Source: Pseudomonadales bacterium
Lineage (GTDB): Bacteria > Pseudomonadota > Gammaproteobacteria > Pseudomonadales > Azotimanducaceae
Assembly: GCA_022822135.1 (NCBI GenBank)
Contig: JAJECH010000042.1
Span: forward strand, 53,371 to 117,370
DNA: 64,000 nt
Direction of reading: 5' to 3'
The notes under the pieces are model-generated. The model worked only from the letters and a program-made list of their open reading frames with translations, was not told the DNA's origin and did not search any database. The position numbers and the translations under genes were made by a program. Positions 18,196-26,798 of the stretch are shown here, piece after piece (position 1 is the stretch's first letter; every line of letters starts with the position of its first letter).

Positions 18196-20222
18196 TTGAA
18201 TAAATGAGTCGGTAGTTGAAGTTCGTGTTGGTCCAGGAGCTGGACGTTGTTGCCATTTCGTGTTGCATAGACCACTGCAAACGCAAGCACGCCTTTGACA
18301 TATTCACGAGTTTCCCGAAACGGAATGATCTCGATGAACGACGGCGTGTCCTGAACTTTGTAGTCTCGTAACCACGCGTAAGTTCTGTGTTTGCCTGCGT
18401 TGTATGACGCCGCGATCAAAATTCGATTGCTTGAAAACTCAGACGATAGTTCGGCAATGTGCAGCGAACCGAGTTCGATGTTTCTGCGCGGATCAAGTAA
18501 AGATTCATTGGAAGGTCTCGAAATTCCGTGACTCCGAGCAGTCGCACGAGCGGTAGATAACAACATCTGCATCAGACCTCGTGCGCCAGCACGTGAAATC
18601 GCGCGGTGATCAAAGGCACTCTCCTGTCGAGAAAGCGCGAGTAGGAACGACAACGGTACGTCAGCAACGAATGCGCCTTTCTTGAAGTAGCTTAGAAAAG
18701 GTGTTGGGAAACGCACTTCGAGAAAGTTCAGCATCTCGCCTCGATTTGCTGCGTAGATCGCTTCGTTCGAGAGGCCGAAATCGTTAAACCAGTTGATCAT
18801 GACCATTTTTTCTTCGTCAGTCAGCGATTCCTCCAGTTTCCGCCATTCCCGACGACCGTTTGCCGGTTCTCCGACCGCGAAGAATTCGAGAACCATGCGC
18901 GCATGTGAATTGGCAGCTAATTTCGCTTCGAGTTCCTCGTCACGTTGATAGCTTTGTTCGTTGAGGCTGACTGGTAAGCCGAGCTCCTGAGCCGCTAGAA
19001 AGCCGTAGTAGGTTCGTTCCTTAGCTAGGGACTGTAGTGCTTCATTCCACGTTTCCCTTCCAAGCGCCTTATCGGTTTTGGCTCCCCAATAGCGCCATTG
19101 GTATTTCGCGACTTCCGCTTCCGGAAGCTGATGGATCCAGAAATCTGCCTCCTGCCAAGCATTTTTTGAAATTGCACTATGAATCATGCGTTCTAACGCT
19201 CTCGTCGAAATACCCTCGCGGCGGGGTAAACCGACGTGACCCTCGAGTCCAAGCCACAGATACAGGTTGCTAATCGAAGAGGTTGTCTGGTACTCATCGA
19301 ATGTTCTGGATTTTGAATGCTGCTGCCATAGGGAGAACGCGCGGGTCGAGTCAGTCCGCGCGAGTCTGCTTAAGCCGTAGAGGAGGGCATCGTTTCCCCA
19401 GCGGTCGTCGCGAAACCGGCCCAGATTCGCAACGATTTTTGGATTCTGACGAACGGCGTACATCGTTTCGGCGCTTGGTTTGGCATCCGCTGACATAAAC
19501 CGCATGATGTAACGACTTAGCTGAAACTGCCCGGCGTCTAATGCTTTCTTCATGCGTTCCCACGCAAGCTCAGATGAGATTCCGCCATCGCGTATCCAGA
19601 TATCAAACGCTGGATCACAGGCTTCATCCTGACTCTTTGCTACGTTCCAAAGCTGAGGCAGTTGTGCGTACGCAGATCGTTTATCGCCGGTCCGGATCAA
19701 CGCGAGTGCGTATAGGCATTGATCGACGATGTCGCTAGAGGATTGGTAATGATCAACGTAATCTTGCCATCGGCCACGTCTTCCTTGAATGCGAACCCAT
19801 TGCGCCATAAAGCGATCGCCAAAGGTGTATTCACTCATTGCATCGCGATATGCAATTGCTTCCGTAGCGTTTGTTCGGCTTAACTGCTTAAGGCTGCGGA
19901 GGTATCGTAGGTAGGGCACCAAGGGATAGTCGCCAAGCTCCTCGGTATGCCGCTCAAACCTTGTTAATTCGTTTGCCCGAAGCGCGGTGACCGCTTGCTT
20001 GTAGAGTTGGCGATCCTCATACCAACTAGCATGGAGTCCAACGCTGGTAAATGAGGCGAGCCCGAGTAACACTAAAGTGGCGATTCGTCGAATCCATTGG
20101 ACCCGCTGCGGTCTCTTCAATAGTGAATCCCGATATAGAGACGCGATCTTTCCCAACCGACTACGTTGAGATGACTGCATTTGGTGGGAGCACTTTTTGA
20201 ATAAGCGAAGATTACGAGACAT
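18192..20222 (-). CDS. slt: Soluble lytic murein transglycosylase, Slt70-like
   Basis: A 676-residue periplasmic enzyme that cleaves peptidoglycan glycan strands to anhydromuropeptides. A signal/anchor segment (IATLVLLGLASFTSVGLHA) begins near residue 46 after a basic leader. The helical U-ring region follows (about 70-500). The C-terminal SLT domain has the catalytic Glu in SRQESAFDHRAISRAGARG, then LMQMLLSTA and IAASYNAG. The start could be ATG 20222 or ATG 20180; neither has a strong ribosome-binding site. It is upstream of, and coupled to, tatD. Confidence 0.92.
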   Translation of the reverse strand: MSRNLRLFKKCSHQMQSSQRSRLGKIASLYRDSLLKRPQRVQWIRRIATLVLLGLASFTSVGLHASWYEDRQLYKQAVTALRANELTRFERHTEELGDYPLVPYLRYLRSLKQLSRTNATEAIAYRDAMSEYTFGDRFMAQWVRIQGRRGRWQDYVDHYQSSSDIVDQCLYALALIRTGDKRSAYAQLPQLWNVAKSQDEACDPAFDIWIRDGGISSELAWERMKKALDAGQFQLSRYIMRFMSADAKPSAETMYAVRQNPKIVANLGRFRDDRWGNDALLYGLSRLARTDSTRAFSLWQQHSKSRTFDEYQTTSSISNLYLWLGLEGHVGLPRREGISTRALERMIHSAISKNAWQEADFWIHQLPEAEVAKYQWRYWGAKTDKALGRETWNEALQSLAKERTYYGFLAAQELGLPVSLNEQSYQRDEELEAKLAANSHARMVLEFFAVGEPANGRREWRKLEESLTDEEKMVMINWFNDFGLSNEAIYAANRGEMLNFLEVRFPTPFLSYFKKGAFVADVPLSFLLALSRQESAFDHRAISRAGARGLMQMLLSTARATARSHGISRPSNESLLDPRRNIELGSLHIAELSSEFSSNRILIAASYNAGKHRTYAWLRDYKVQDTPSFIEIIPFRETREYVKGVLAFAVVYATRNGNNVQLLDQHELQLPTHLFN

Positions 20223-20475
20223 CCGTGTACTCTGTCTTGCTCAGGTATGTTGCGTCTGTTCCAGCGACGCGTATTGGGCGATTTTAGCCGTTTAACGCGT
20301 TAATCTAGTTATTGCGCGAAATAAACCAGAACGGCGTAACAGATCTGACGGTCTTTGTTTGATTGACTGACTGTGCGTTGACGGTCTACGCGTGACGCGC
20401 AGCACTGTATTGCATTCTTCGCTTAGCGTCTGGAATGCTGCGCCAATGAGCTCTTTATTGGACTATTAGGGGTCG

Positions 20476-20934
20476 TTACTCCGCATGCACTGAATGCGAT
20501 TTAACGCCAACCCTAACGGCGATGATGTCGCATGGTGCGCCATGCAAGACGCCATTTGCCGTTGAACCAAAGAGCAGCGCCAATCCATGCCGTCCGTGAG
20601 AACCTACGACGATGCAATCGACGTCGTTCTCCATAGCGAACCGATGAATCTCGCGCTCCGGTCGTCCGTAGACCAGGTGCTGATGGTCGAACGGGATGCC
20701 GTAAGCGGAAGCGAAGGTCGCGATATATGCCTCGGTTTGGTCGGTGATGGACTCCTGCACAGCTGAAACATCCATCGGAATGTCGCCACCGTACGACAGC
20801 GTAATGGGTTCGATCACATGAATTAGGTGCAGATCTGCTTTACTCATCAGAGCGATTTCATTCGCACGATCCGCGACAAGCTTGCAGTCGTCCGTGAGGT
20901 CAACCGCAACGAGTACTCGAGAATAAAGGCTCAT
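20476..20934 (-). CDS. Universal stress protein UspA family
   Basis: A 152-residue single-domain Usp. The N-terminal strand is SRVLVAVDLTDD. The C-terminal nucleotide motif G-2x-G-9x-G(S/T) is complete (VGSHGRHGLALLFGST), so it probably binds ATP. The start is set at ATG 20934; an upstream in-frame start at 20991 adds 19 unlike residues. It is monocistronic. The exact role in stress survival is not predictable. Confidence 0.9.
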   Translation of the reverse strand: MSLYSRVLVAVDLTDDCKLVADRANEIALMSKADLHLIHVIEPITLSYGGDIPMDVSAVQESITDQTEAYIATFASAYGIPFDHQHLVYGRPEREIHRFAMENDVDCIVVGSHGRHGLALLFGSTANGVLHGAPCDIIAVRVGVKSHSVHAE

Positions 20935-21102
20935 AGCGTCGGAACATTCACCGTTTAACTTATTGTAAATTCGGACGCTTTGAAGTCGCAACGGTTCCTA
21001 GCCATATTTCACCTTTAACGTACACAGATCATGATCAGTGCGAATCAGGATACTAGAATCGCTAATGATGCGTTCCTGCACATGTGACATAGGAATTTGA
21101 TA

Positions 21103-21669
21103 TTGGATTGGCTGATCATCGCAGTTTTGTTACTGGTGGCATTCGGCGGCGTCGCGTACGTGATACCGTCGAAGTTTCAGAGACGCGTCAGTCAATTACG
21201 TTTGGAGGCTCGTCGTCGAGGGGTATTCACGTCTTCTAGCACGATCCCTGACCTTGATGCTGATGCGGAAGATCGCGTCACGTCAGGCGGAAAAGTCCGC
21301 CAACGTGGCGATCTTTGTGTTGTATACGACCTTCAGTATTCGAGCGCTCCTCAGAATCCGCCGGTGTGGCAGCTCATGCGTTACAAGAAATCCCAATTGC
21401 CGATTCCGGGTTGGTTGTTGCGCGATGACCAGCTGAGCGGTGTGCAACTTTCGGACGCGAGCTACTGGGGATTAGTAGCGGCGAATATCGCGGACATGCC
21501 GAGAACCTGCAAGAGTGTAGTGAGTCACGAAGCCGGTGTTAGTTGGATTGGAATTGAATCCAAAGACTCGGTTGAAAAAGGTACGTTTCTAGCAGAATTA
21601 ACTTCCTCACTTGAGTCTTTGTGCGAGTTGAATCTATCCATAAACGACGTGAACACCGATGATGATTAG
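21103..21669 (+). CDS. Unrecognised membrane-anchored protein upstream of topA
   Basis: About 188 residues. An N-terminal transmembrane helix (LDWLIIAVLLLVAFGGVAYVI) is followed by a basic stretch (RRVSQLRLEARRRG) and a soluble domain with several conserved-looking Trp residues (PPVWQLMRYKK, SYWGLV, VSWIGIESKD). The positive residues after the helix predict a cytoplasmic soluble part. I recognise no family. TTG 21103 has AGGA 8 bp upstream, and TTG 21097 is an alternative. It reads toward topA with a 113-bp gap. Confidence 0.72.
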   Translation: MDWLIIAVLLLVAFGGVAYVIPSKFQRRVSQLRLEARRRGVFTSSSTIPDLDADAEDRVTSGGKVRQRGDLCVVYDLQYSSAPQNPPVWQLMRYKKSQLPIPGWLLRDDQLSGVQLSDASYWGLVAANIADMPRTCKSVVSHEAGVSWIGIESKDSVEKGTFLAELTSSLESLCELNLSINDVNTDDD

Positions 21670-21782
21670 AGTACAAATTTGTGTCACATTCCATTAATGG
21701 TTCTAAAATCGCGCTTGTTCTTACCTCGTCATCGAGACATTTTTTAATTGAAACATTACTTCGAGCGTAGTTTTTAGCACGG

Positions 21783-24425
21783 ATGCCAAAGAATTTAGTA
21801 ATCGTTGAATCGCCTGGCAAAATCAAGTCCATCGAAAGGTACTTGAAGAATTTCAGTCTTTCAAATAACGACGATCAGGCGACAGCTACTGAACCTGAAA
21901 CATTCAAGGTTGTGTCCAGTTTCGGACATGTTCGAGATTTACCTTCAAAGGGATTGAATCTTGAACCGGACAAGAATTGGAAAGCGAATTACCAACTCCT
22001 ACCGGATAAGCAGAAAGTCGTCGACCAGCTTCGTAAGGAAGCCAAGAACGCTGCATTAGTTTTTCTTGCGACTGACCTCGATAGAGAAGGTGAAGCCATC
22101 GCTTGGCATCTGAAGGAAGTCATTGGAGGCGAAGATGATCGGTTCGTCCGGGTGGTATTCAACGAAATTACTGAATCGGCGATCCACCAAGCTTTCTCAG
22201 AGCGCGGCCATATCGATGAGAATCGTGTAAACGCGCAGCAAGCAAGACGATTTCTCGATCGCGTCGTAGGGTACAAACTAACGCCGTTGCTCTACCAGAA
22301 GATCGCGCGGGGTCTTTCGGCGGGGCGCGTCCAAAGCGTAGCCGTTCGCCTTGTCGTCGAGCGTGAGCGTGAAATTCGAGCGTTTAACCCGAAGGAATAT
22401 TGGGATGTCTTCGCGGACCTTCAACGCGAAAACGATGGGGAGACGCGACGTTTTCAGGTACTTCGGGAAAACGATGCTAGTTTTGAAGTAAATTCAGAAG
22501 AAGCGGCTGATGCAGTTCTTAAGGTCATTGAGAAATCTAATCTGACGGTTGCGTCGATCACCAAGCGGAATAGTGAATCTAGGCCAAGCGCGCCGTTCAT
22601 AACGTCGACACTTCAACAAGCCGCCTCGAGTCGTTTCGGCTATCCAGTGGCTCGTACGATGATGTTCGCACAGCGACTCTACGAGGCGGGATTGATCACT
22701 TATATGCGAACAGATTCGACGAATGTGTCTGAAACTGCGAGAGAGAGTGCGGCGACTCTCATTAATCGCAAGTTTGGCGAACCTTATCTTCCTTCGAAAC
22801 CGAATCAATACAAAAGTAAATCGAACGCGCAAGAAGCGCACGAGGCGATCCGACCGAGTGACGTAAACACCGAACCTAACGATGCTATATCGGCATTGAA
22901 ATCGCAACGGATGTCGAATCAAGATCGTGAATCTGCGGCTCGTCTATATGAACTGATCTGGCGCCGATTCGTAGCTTCTCAGATGACTCCTGCGAGATAT
23001 GAGAATACGACAGTTGGTGTCAATGCTGAAAAGTACGAGCTCCGATTAACCGGTCGACGAACGTTGTTCGACGGTCATACAAGAGTTTCAGCGGCGACGC
23101 GCTCAGATGATGTAGAGCCTGAGTTACCGCAGTATCAGGAAGGCGAGGATCTGAAGCTTGTCGGACTCGAAAAGAAGCAGCACTTCACGAAACCACCTGC
23201 ACGCTACAGCGAAGCCGCGTTGGTACGTGAACTTGAACGACGTGGAATAGGTAGACCTAGCACCTACTCTTCGATTATTTCCACGATTAAAGATCGTGGG
23301 TATGTAAGCGTAAAAAGTCGACGGTTCTACGCAGAACGCATTGCGGAAGTCGTCACTGATCGACTCGTCGAGTGTTTCCAAGGATTACTCAGCTACGAGT
23401 TTACCGCTGAGATGGAAGAACGCTTAGATAAGGTTGCCGTTGGCGACAAAGGCTGGTTGGACCTACTTAACGAGTACCACGACGACTTCGTCATCCAACT
23501 TGAGTCTGCAAGCGATAAAGACGCGGGTATGCGTCCGAACGAGCCGGTCATGACGAATATTCCTTGTGACTTATGCGGGCGGCCGATGACGATCCGAGTT
23601 GCTGGTACTGGGACGTTCCTTGGTTGTTCTGGCTACTCACTACCTCCAAAGGAACGCTGTCGGAATACCGTGGATTTGTTGTCAGACGAAACAACTGACA
23701 AACCTTCGCCCGACGACGACGTCGAAGTCGACGAAAACGAAAGTCGACTCTTGCTAGCAAAACGGCATTGCAGTATTTGCGGAAGTGCGATGGACGGTTT
23801 CGTGATCAACTCTGGGCAAAAGCTCCATGTTTGTGGAAATGCGCCGACTTGTCCAGGATACGAGATTGAAGAAGGCGAATTCCAACTCCCTGGTTCGGAT
23901 AGACCGCTAATCGAGTGTGATAAGTGCGGCCACGACATGGAGGCCAAGACCGGTCGCTTTGGTCCGTTTTATAGCTGTACGAATGAAGCATGCGGTAACA
24001 CACGAAAGATATTGAAAACTGGTGAAGTAGCAGCACCGCCCATCCACATGGAGGAACTTGAAGTTCCGGACGAAGAGGATTACTTCGTATTGCGAGAAGG
24101 TAGTGCAGGGATATTCCTTGGAGCCAGCAAATATCCAAAGGTTCGCGTCATGCGAAAACCTCGAATAAAAGAGCTAATAACTCACGCGAACGAAATCGAT
24201 CCGAAATTCAGCTACATGCTTAGTGCGCCTAGAGAAGACGAGAAAGGCAACGACACGTTTGTCCATTTCGCCCGCAGAACTCGCGAGCATTACCTGACGT
24301 CCATGAAGAATGAGAAAGACACTGGGTGGCGCGCATATTTCAAGAACGGAGCATGGGACGCGATCAAACCCGCACCTAAAAAGCGGAAGTCCACTGCGAA
24401 AAGAAAGGCTACTAAGAAGAGTTAG
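21783..24425 (+). CDS. topA: DNA topoisomerase I (type IA)
   Basis: Relaxes negative supercoils. The 880-residue protein has an N-terminal Toprim domain (VIVESPGKIKSIE; ATDLDREGEAIAW with the acidic metal residues). The type IA core has the catalytic Tyr307 in YMRTDSTNVS. Three C-terminal zinc-ribbon segments with paired Cys follow (CDLCGRP, CSICGSA, CDKCGHD with their partners), then a proteobacterial C-terminal extension and a Lys-rich tail. An insertion of acidic, Pro-rich residues lies between zinc ribbons one and two. Start ATG 21783. Confidence 0.97.
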   Translation: MPKNLVIVESPGKIKSIERYLKNFSLSNNDDQATATEPETFKVVSSFGHVRDLPSKGLNLEPDKNWKANYQLLPDKQKVVDQLRKEAKNAALVFLATDLDREGEAIAWHLKEVIGGEDDRFVRVVFNEITESAIHQAFSERGHIDENRVNAQQARRFLDRVVGYKLTPLLYQKIARGLSAGRVQSVAVRLVVEREREIRAFNPKEYWDVFADLQRENDGETRRFQVLRENDASFEVNSEEAADAVLKVIEKSNLTVASITKRNSESRPSAPFITSTLQQAASSRFGYPVARTMMFAQRLYEAGLITYMRTDSTNVSETARESAATLINRKFGEPYLPSKPNQYKSKSNAQEAHEAIRPSDVNTEPNDAISALKSQRMSNQDRESAARLYELIWRRFVASQMTPARYENTTVGVNAEKYELRLTGRRTLFDGHTRVSAATRSDDVEPELPQYQEGEDLKLVGLEKKQHFTKPPARYSEAALVRELERRGIGRPSTYSSIISTIKDRGYVSVKSRRFYAERIAEVVTDRLVECFQGLLSYEFTAEMEERLDKVAVGDKGWLDLLNEYHDDFVIQLESASDKDAGMRPNEPVMTNIPCDLCGRPMTIRVAGTGTFLGCSGYSLPPKERCRNTVDLLSDETTDKPSPDDDVEVDENESRLLLAKRHCSICGSAMDGFVINSGQKLHVCGNAPTCPGYEIEEGEFQLPGSDRPLIECDKCGHDMEAKTGRFGPFYSCTNEACGNTRKILKTGEVAAPPIHMEELEVPDEEDYFVLREGSAGIFLGASKYPKVRVMRKPRIKELITHANEIDPKFSYMLSAPREDEKGNDTFVHFARRTREHYLTSMKNEKDTGWRAYFKNGAWDAIKPAPKKRKSTAKRKATKKS

Positions 24426-24446
24426 ATTTGCACCGCTCTAATAGCA

Positions 24447-24472
24447 CAAGGCGTCGCGATCGCGACGCCTTG
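24447..24472. terminator. Perfect 26-bp palindrome between convergent topA and lexA
   Basis: Two 13-base arms meet without a spacer (CAAGGCGTCGCGA and its complement), so RNA from either strand folds into a strong hairpin with a tetraloop at GATC. It sits between the 3' ends of topA and lexA. There is no long T run on either side, so a bidirectional terminator is the best guess but not certain. Confidence 0.6.
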
Positions 24473-24507
24473 CTGAAATGGGTGTTTCTTTAGTTTGCGA
24501 TATACGT

Positions 24508-25116
24508 TTATAGTCGCATTCGAATCAAGCCAACGCTAATCCCTTCGATTTGCAAAGCAGGCGACGATTCGTTGACTTTGATGGTTTGATATTCCTTATT
24601 CGCCGGAACTAAGTGAATTTCACGATTTTCGTGATCTCGCTTGAATCGTTTGACGGTGACTTCTTCCTCAAGGCGTGCTACGACGATCTGGTTGTCGTGC
24701 GCTTCGTGAGTCTTATGAACCGCGACCAAATCGCCGTCGAAAATTCCGGCTTCGATCATGCTTTCTCCCTGCACACGTAATAGATAGTCTGCATGTGGAT
24801 CGAACATTCCGCCAGATACTAGACTCTCACGCTCTACATGCTCTTCAGCAAGTATCGGAGAACCCGCAGCAACGCGACCGATGATGGGGAGGTACTCCTT
24901 CTGAAAGTCCTTAAGGATGATGCCTCGAGAGGTATTTCGTTGAAGTTGAATGAACCCTTTGCGATCGAGTGCGCGAAGGTGTTCTTCAGCGGCGTTCGGT
25001 GATCGAAAACCGAATTCATCCGTGATGTTGCGGCGAGTTGGCGGATAGCCATTGTCTTGGCGATAGGTTCGGATGAAGTCGAGTACTTCCGCCTGACGTT
25101 TTGTAATAGATTTCAA
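24508..25116 (-). CDS. lexA: LexA, SOS response repressor
   Basis: A 202-residue repressor-peptidase. The N-terminal winged helix carries FGFRSPNAAEEHLRAL, near-identical to the E. coli recognition helix. The cleavage site is A84-G85 (GRVAAGSP). The catalytic Ser119 (GESM) and Lys156 (EVTVKRF) fall at the E. coli numbers. RecA-stimulated self-cleavage would induce the SOS regulon. The closeness of the DNA-binding helix predicts recognition of CTGT-N8-ACAG-like sites; one such site lies upstream. Confidence 0.98.
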   Translation of the reverse strand: MKSITKRQAEVLDFIRTYRQDNGYPPTRRNITDEFGFRSPNAAEEHLRALDRKGFIQLQRNTSRGIILKDFQKEYLPIIGRVAAGSPILAEEHVERESLVSGGMFDPHADYLLRVQGESMIEAGIFDGDLVAVHKTHEAHDNQIVVARLEEEVTVKRFKRDHENREIHLVPANKEYQTIKVNESSPALQIEGISVGLIRMRL

Positions 25117-25152
25117 GATAAGCCTCTCGAATAGTTGTTAGTACGTTCAGGT

Positions 25153-25168
25153 CTGTAAATATACCCAT
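25153..25168 (-). promoter_or_regulatory. Candidate LexA (SOS) box upstream of lexA
   Basis: The site CTGT-AAATATAC-CCAT lies 37 bp before the lexA start. It keeps the left half-site and the AT-rich spacer and resembles the weaker E. coli lexA operator (CTGTATATACACCCAG), but its right half is degenerate. Autoregulation of lexA is near universal in this group, which supports the call. Confidence 0.45.
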
Positions 25169-25182
25169 TTATATTGGTATAT
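25159..25182. promoter_or_regulatory. Inverted repeat in the lexA / HigA-like intergenic region
   Basis: Perfect 7-bp arms ATATACC and GGTATAT are separated by 10 bp, overlapping the candidate SOS box. The arm spacing suits a dimeric helix-turn-helix protein, either LexA or the divergently encoded XRE protein. The binder is inferred only. Confidence 0.35.
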
Positions 25183-25312
25183 GCAAATGGGACGATCTAA
25201 CTAAATCGGTACAAGTATTCATGCGACTAACTGGAAATCGGCTTATACTTTTATACATAGTTTCGAATGTTGTCCTACCTTGGCGGAGAAATCAAGCGAG
25301 AAAGTCGGAGCG

Positions 25313-25591
25313 ATGCTGAACCCACCGCACATGGGTGAACTCATTCGTGAGAGCATGGACGCTCTAGGTTGGAACGTATCTAAGACGGCAAAGCACCTCG
25401 GATGTGATCGTGGAACGCTGTCGCGCGTGTTGAACGGTAGGACGGGAGTGTCGGCGAAAATGGCGCTTGCACTTGAGCGAATCGGGTGGGGTACCGCAGA
25501 TCATTGGATGCTCATGCAGGCACGGTATGAGCTCGCACAGGCACGACTGGAGCTAAAAAAAGAACAGAAAGCCGAGGAAGTTCGCGTCTGA
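25313..25591 (+). CDS. HigA-like XRE antitoxin, no toxin adjacent
   Basis: A 92-residue protein with the HigA-family opening (LNPPHMGELIRESMDALGW) and a clear helix-turn-helix (NVSKTAKHLGCDRGTLSRVLNG). A C-terminal charged helix follows. In most genomes it is paired with a HigB RNase; here the upstream neighbour is divergent lexA and no toxin frame is present on either side. ATG 25313 has GGAG close upstream; TTG 25280 is an alternative start. It may be a solitary antitoxin or a regulator of the shared intergenic region. Confidence 0.85.
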   Translation: MLNPPHMGELIRESMDALGWNVSKTAKHLGCDRGTLSRVLNGRTGVSAKMALALERIGWGTADHWMLMQARYELAQARLELKKEQKAEEVRV

Positions 25592-25914
25592 CCTTGGTAA
25601 GCAACCATATGGAAATCCGGCGAGATTAGTGATATTCTCGCGATGAAGTTTGTTACTCGACTGCGGTACTTTCGGATTTCGGTAACGACGTTACGTGACT
25701 CAACGGATTATCGCGGGCGGAACGAAAGAATCGCTAGTTCAAAGAAAACAGGAGATATTACTGAGTTTACCGTTAGGTCGAAAGCAACTTGGTAGGGCGG
25801 ACGAAGGAGTACCTTCTAAAACTCCTTATCTAATTTGAAGACCGTTTGTACATCCTCTGATGATGGCTTGGCGGGTAATTCCGAATCTTGTCAGACTGGG
25901 TATCGACCTTCAAT
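25592..25914. other. 323-bp gap without a supported gene
   Basis: Between the HigA-like gene and a convergent PhyH gene. A 50-codon open frame (25643-25795, plus strand) starts with ATG but has no clear ribosome-binding site and reads as ordinary unconstrained sequence. I see no tRNA, terminator or strong repeat. Confidence 0.4.
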
Positions 25915-26652
25915 TCACATTATCACGCGTAAATCAGGTGGCACTTCCTCCAATTCCGCGGTCGACAACCCTAGGTGCGGCCCGCCTAATGGTCGAAGCC
26001 AACGGGAGCTGTAATAACTGTTCAGTGCCGTACGGTGCTGGTCTTGCGTTGTATTTGTCCCGCTATTGTGCCAAATCCCTCCGTCGAGGAGTAACAACGA
26101 ACCCGCGGGCATCTCAACGACCTTGTAGTCTGGGTTCTGCGATACAGGTCCTAGCCACGTATGACTTTCCGGAACCACTAAGGTTGCCCCAGTCTCTTCT
26201 TTGAAGTCATCGAGTGCGAGCAGCGTATTAACCGCTAGCGCCGGATGTGGTTTAGGTATCGGGTAGAGTACGTCGTCCTGATGGAACTCACGCGGTCCCT
26301 CTCCAGGTACCACATCCTTTAGCATGCAATATGCAAATTGGAAAGCGCCACCCCATACGCCTTTGTAGTCCTTCTCTGACTTCCAAGTAAGCACCGCTTC
26401 CACGATGGCGAGGACGAGTGGAATCGTGTAAAGGTCGTCGAATGCTCTCGTTTTTTTAAACAGACCTTTACACAATCGACCGTAGATCGGACCATTCGGT
26501 CCGTCCTTTTGGATCGGCGATTCCTCAAACAGCGGTTCAGCATCCCTCCCAGCTTGAATCAGACGTTCCTCAGATATCAATCCTTCGATGATCGCAAAGC
26601 CTTGGGTGCGCATTTGCTCGACTGCTTGTGCGACTTGTGTTTCAAAAGTCAT
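25915..26652 (-). CDS. Phytanoyl-CoA dioxygenase (PhyH) family protein
   Basis: A 245-residue Fe(II)/2-oxoglutarate-dependent oxygenase fold. The iron ligands are visible as HxD in EFHQDDV (about residue 122) and a distal His in GGIWHNSGTN, followed by a basic residue in QHRTALNSYY that would bind 2-oxoglutarate. Substrates in this family range from fatty acyl-CoA to small osmolytes and phosphonates, so the reaction is open. Monocistronic, start ATG 26652. Confidence 0.88.
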   Translation of the reverse strand: MTFETQVAQAVEQMRTQGFAIIEGLISEERLIQAGRDAEPLFEESPIQKDGPNGPIYGRLCKGLFKKTRAFDDLYTIPLVLAIVEAVLTWKSEKDYKGVWGGAFQFAYCMLKDVVPGEGPREFHQDDVLYPIPKPHPALAVNTLLALDDFKEETGATLVVPESHTWLGPVSQNPDYKVVEMPAGSLLLLDGGIWHNSGTNTTQDQHRTALNSYYSSRWLRPLGGPHLGLSTAELEEVPPDLRVIM

Positions 26653-26798
26653 GTATTGAAAACGTGAGATTACGGAGTGGAAGTAAGTAATGGTAGTTGC
26701 GAGACGTACAAACTCACGGACTACAGGTGCAATAATCGCCGGTCTGTCGCACGGATGGGTTGGATAGATAACCCACCAAATGTAATGAGGACATCACG

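Noticed and set aside
26756..26775. 6-bp hairpin TGGGTT / AACCCA before the carboxyltransferase gene
   Set aside because: Short stem, 24 bp from the start codon, with no riboswitch-like context.
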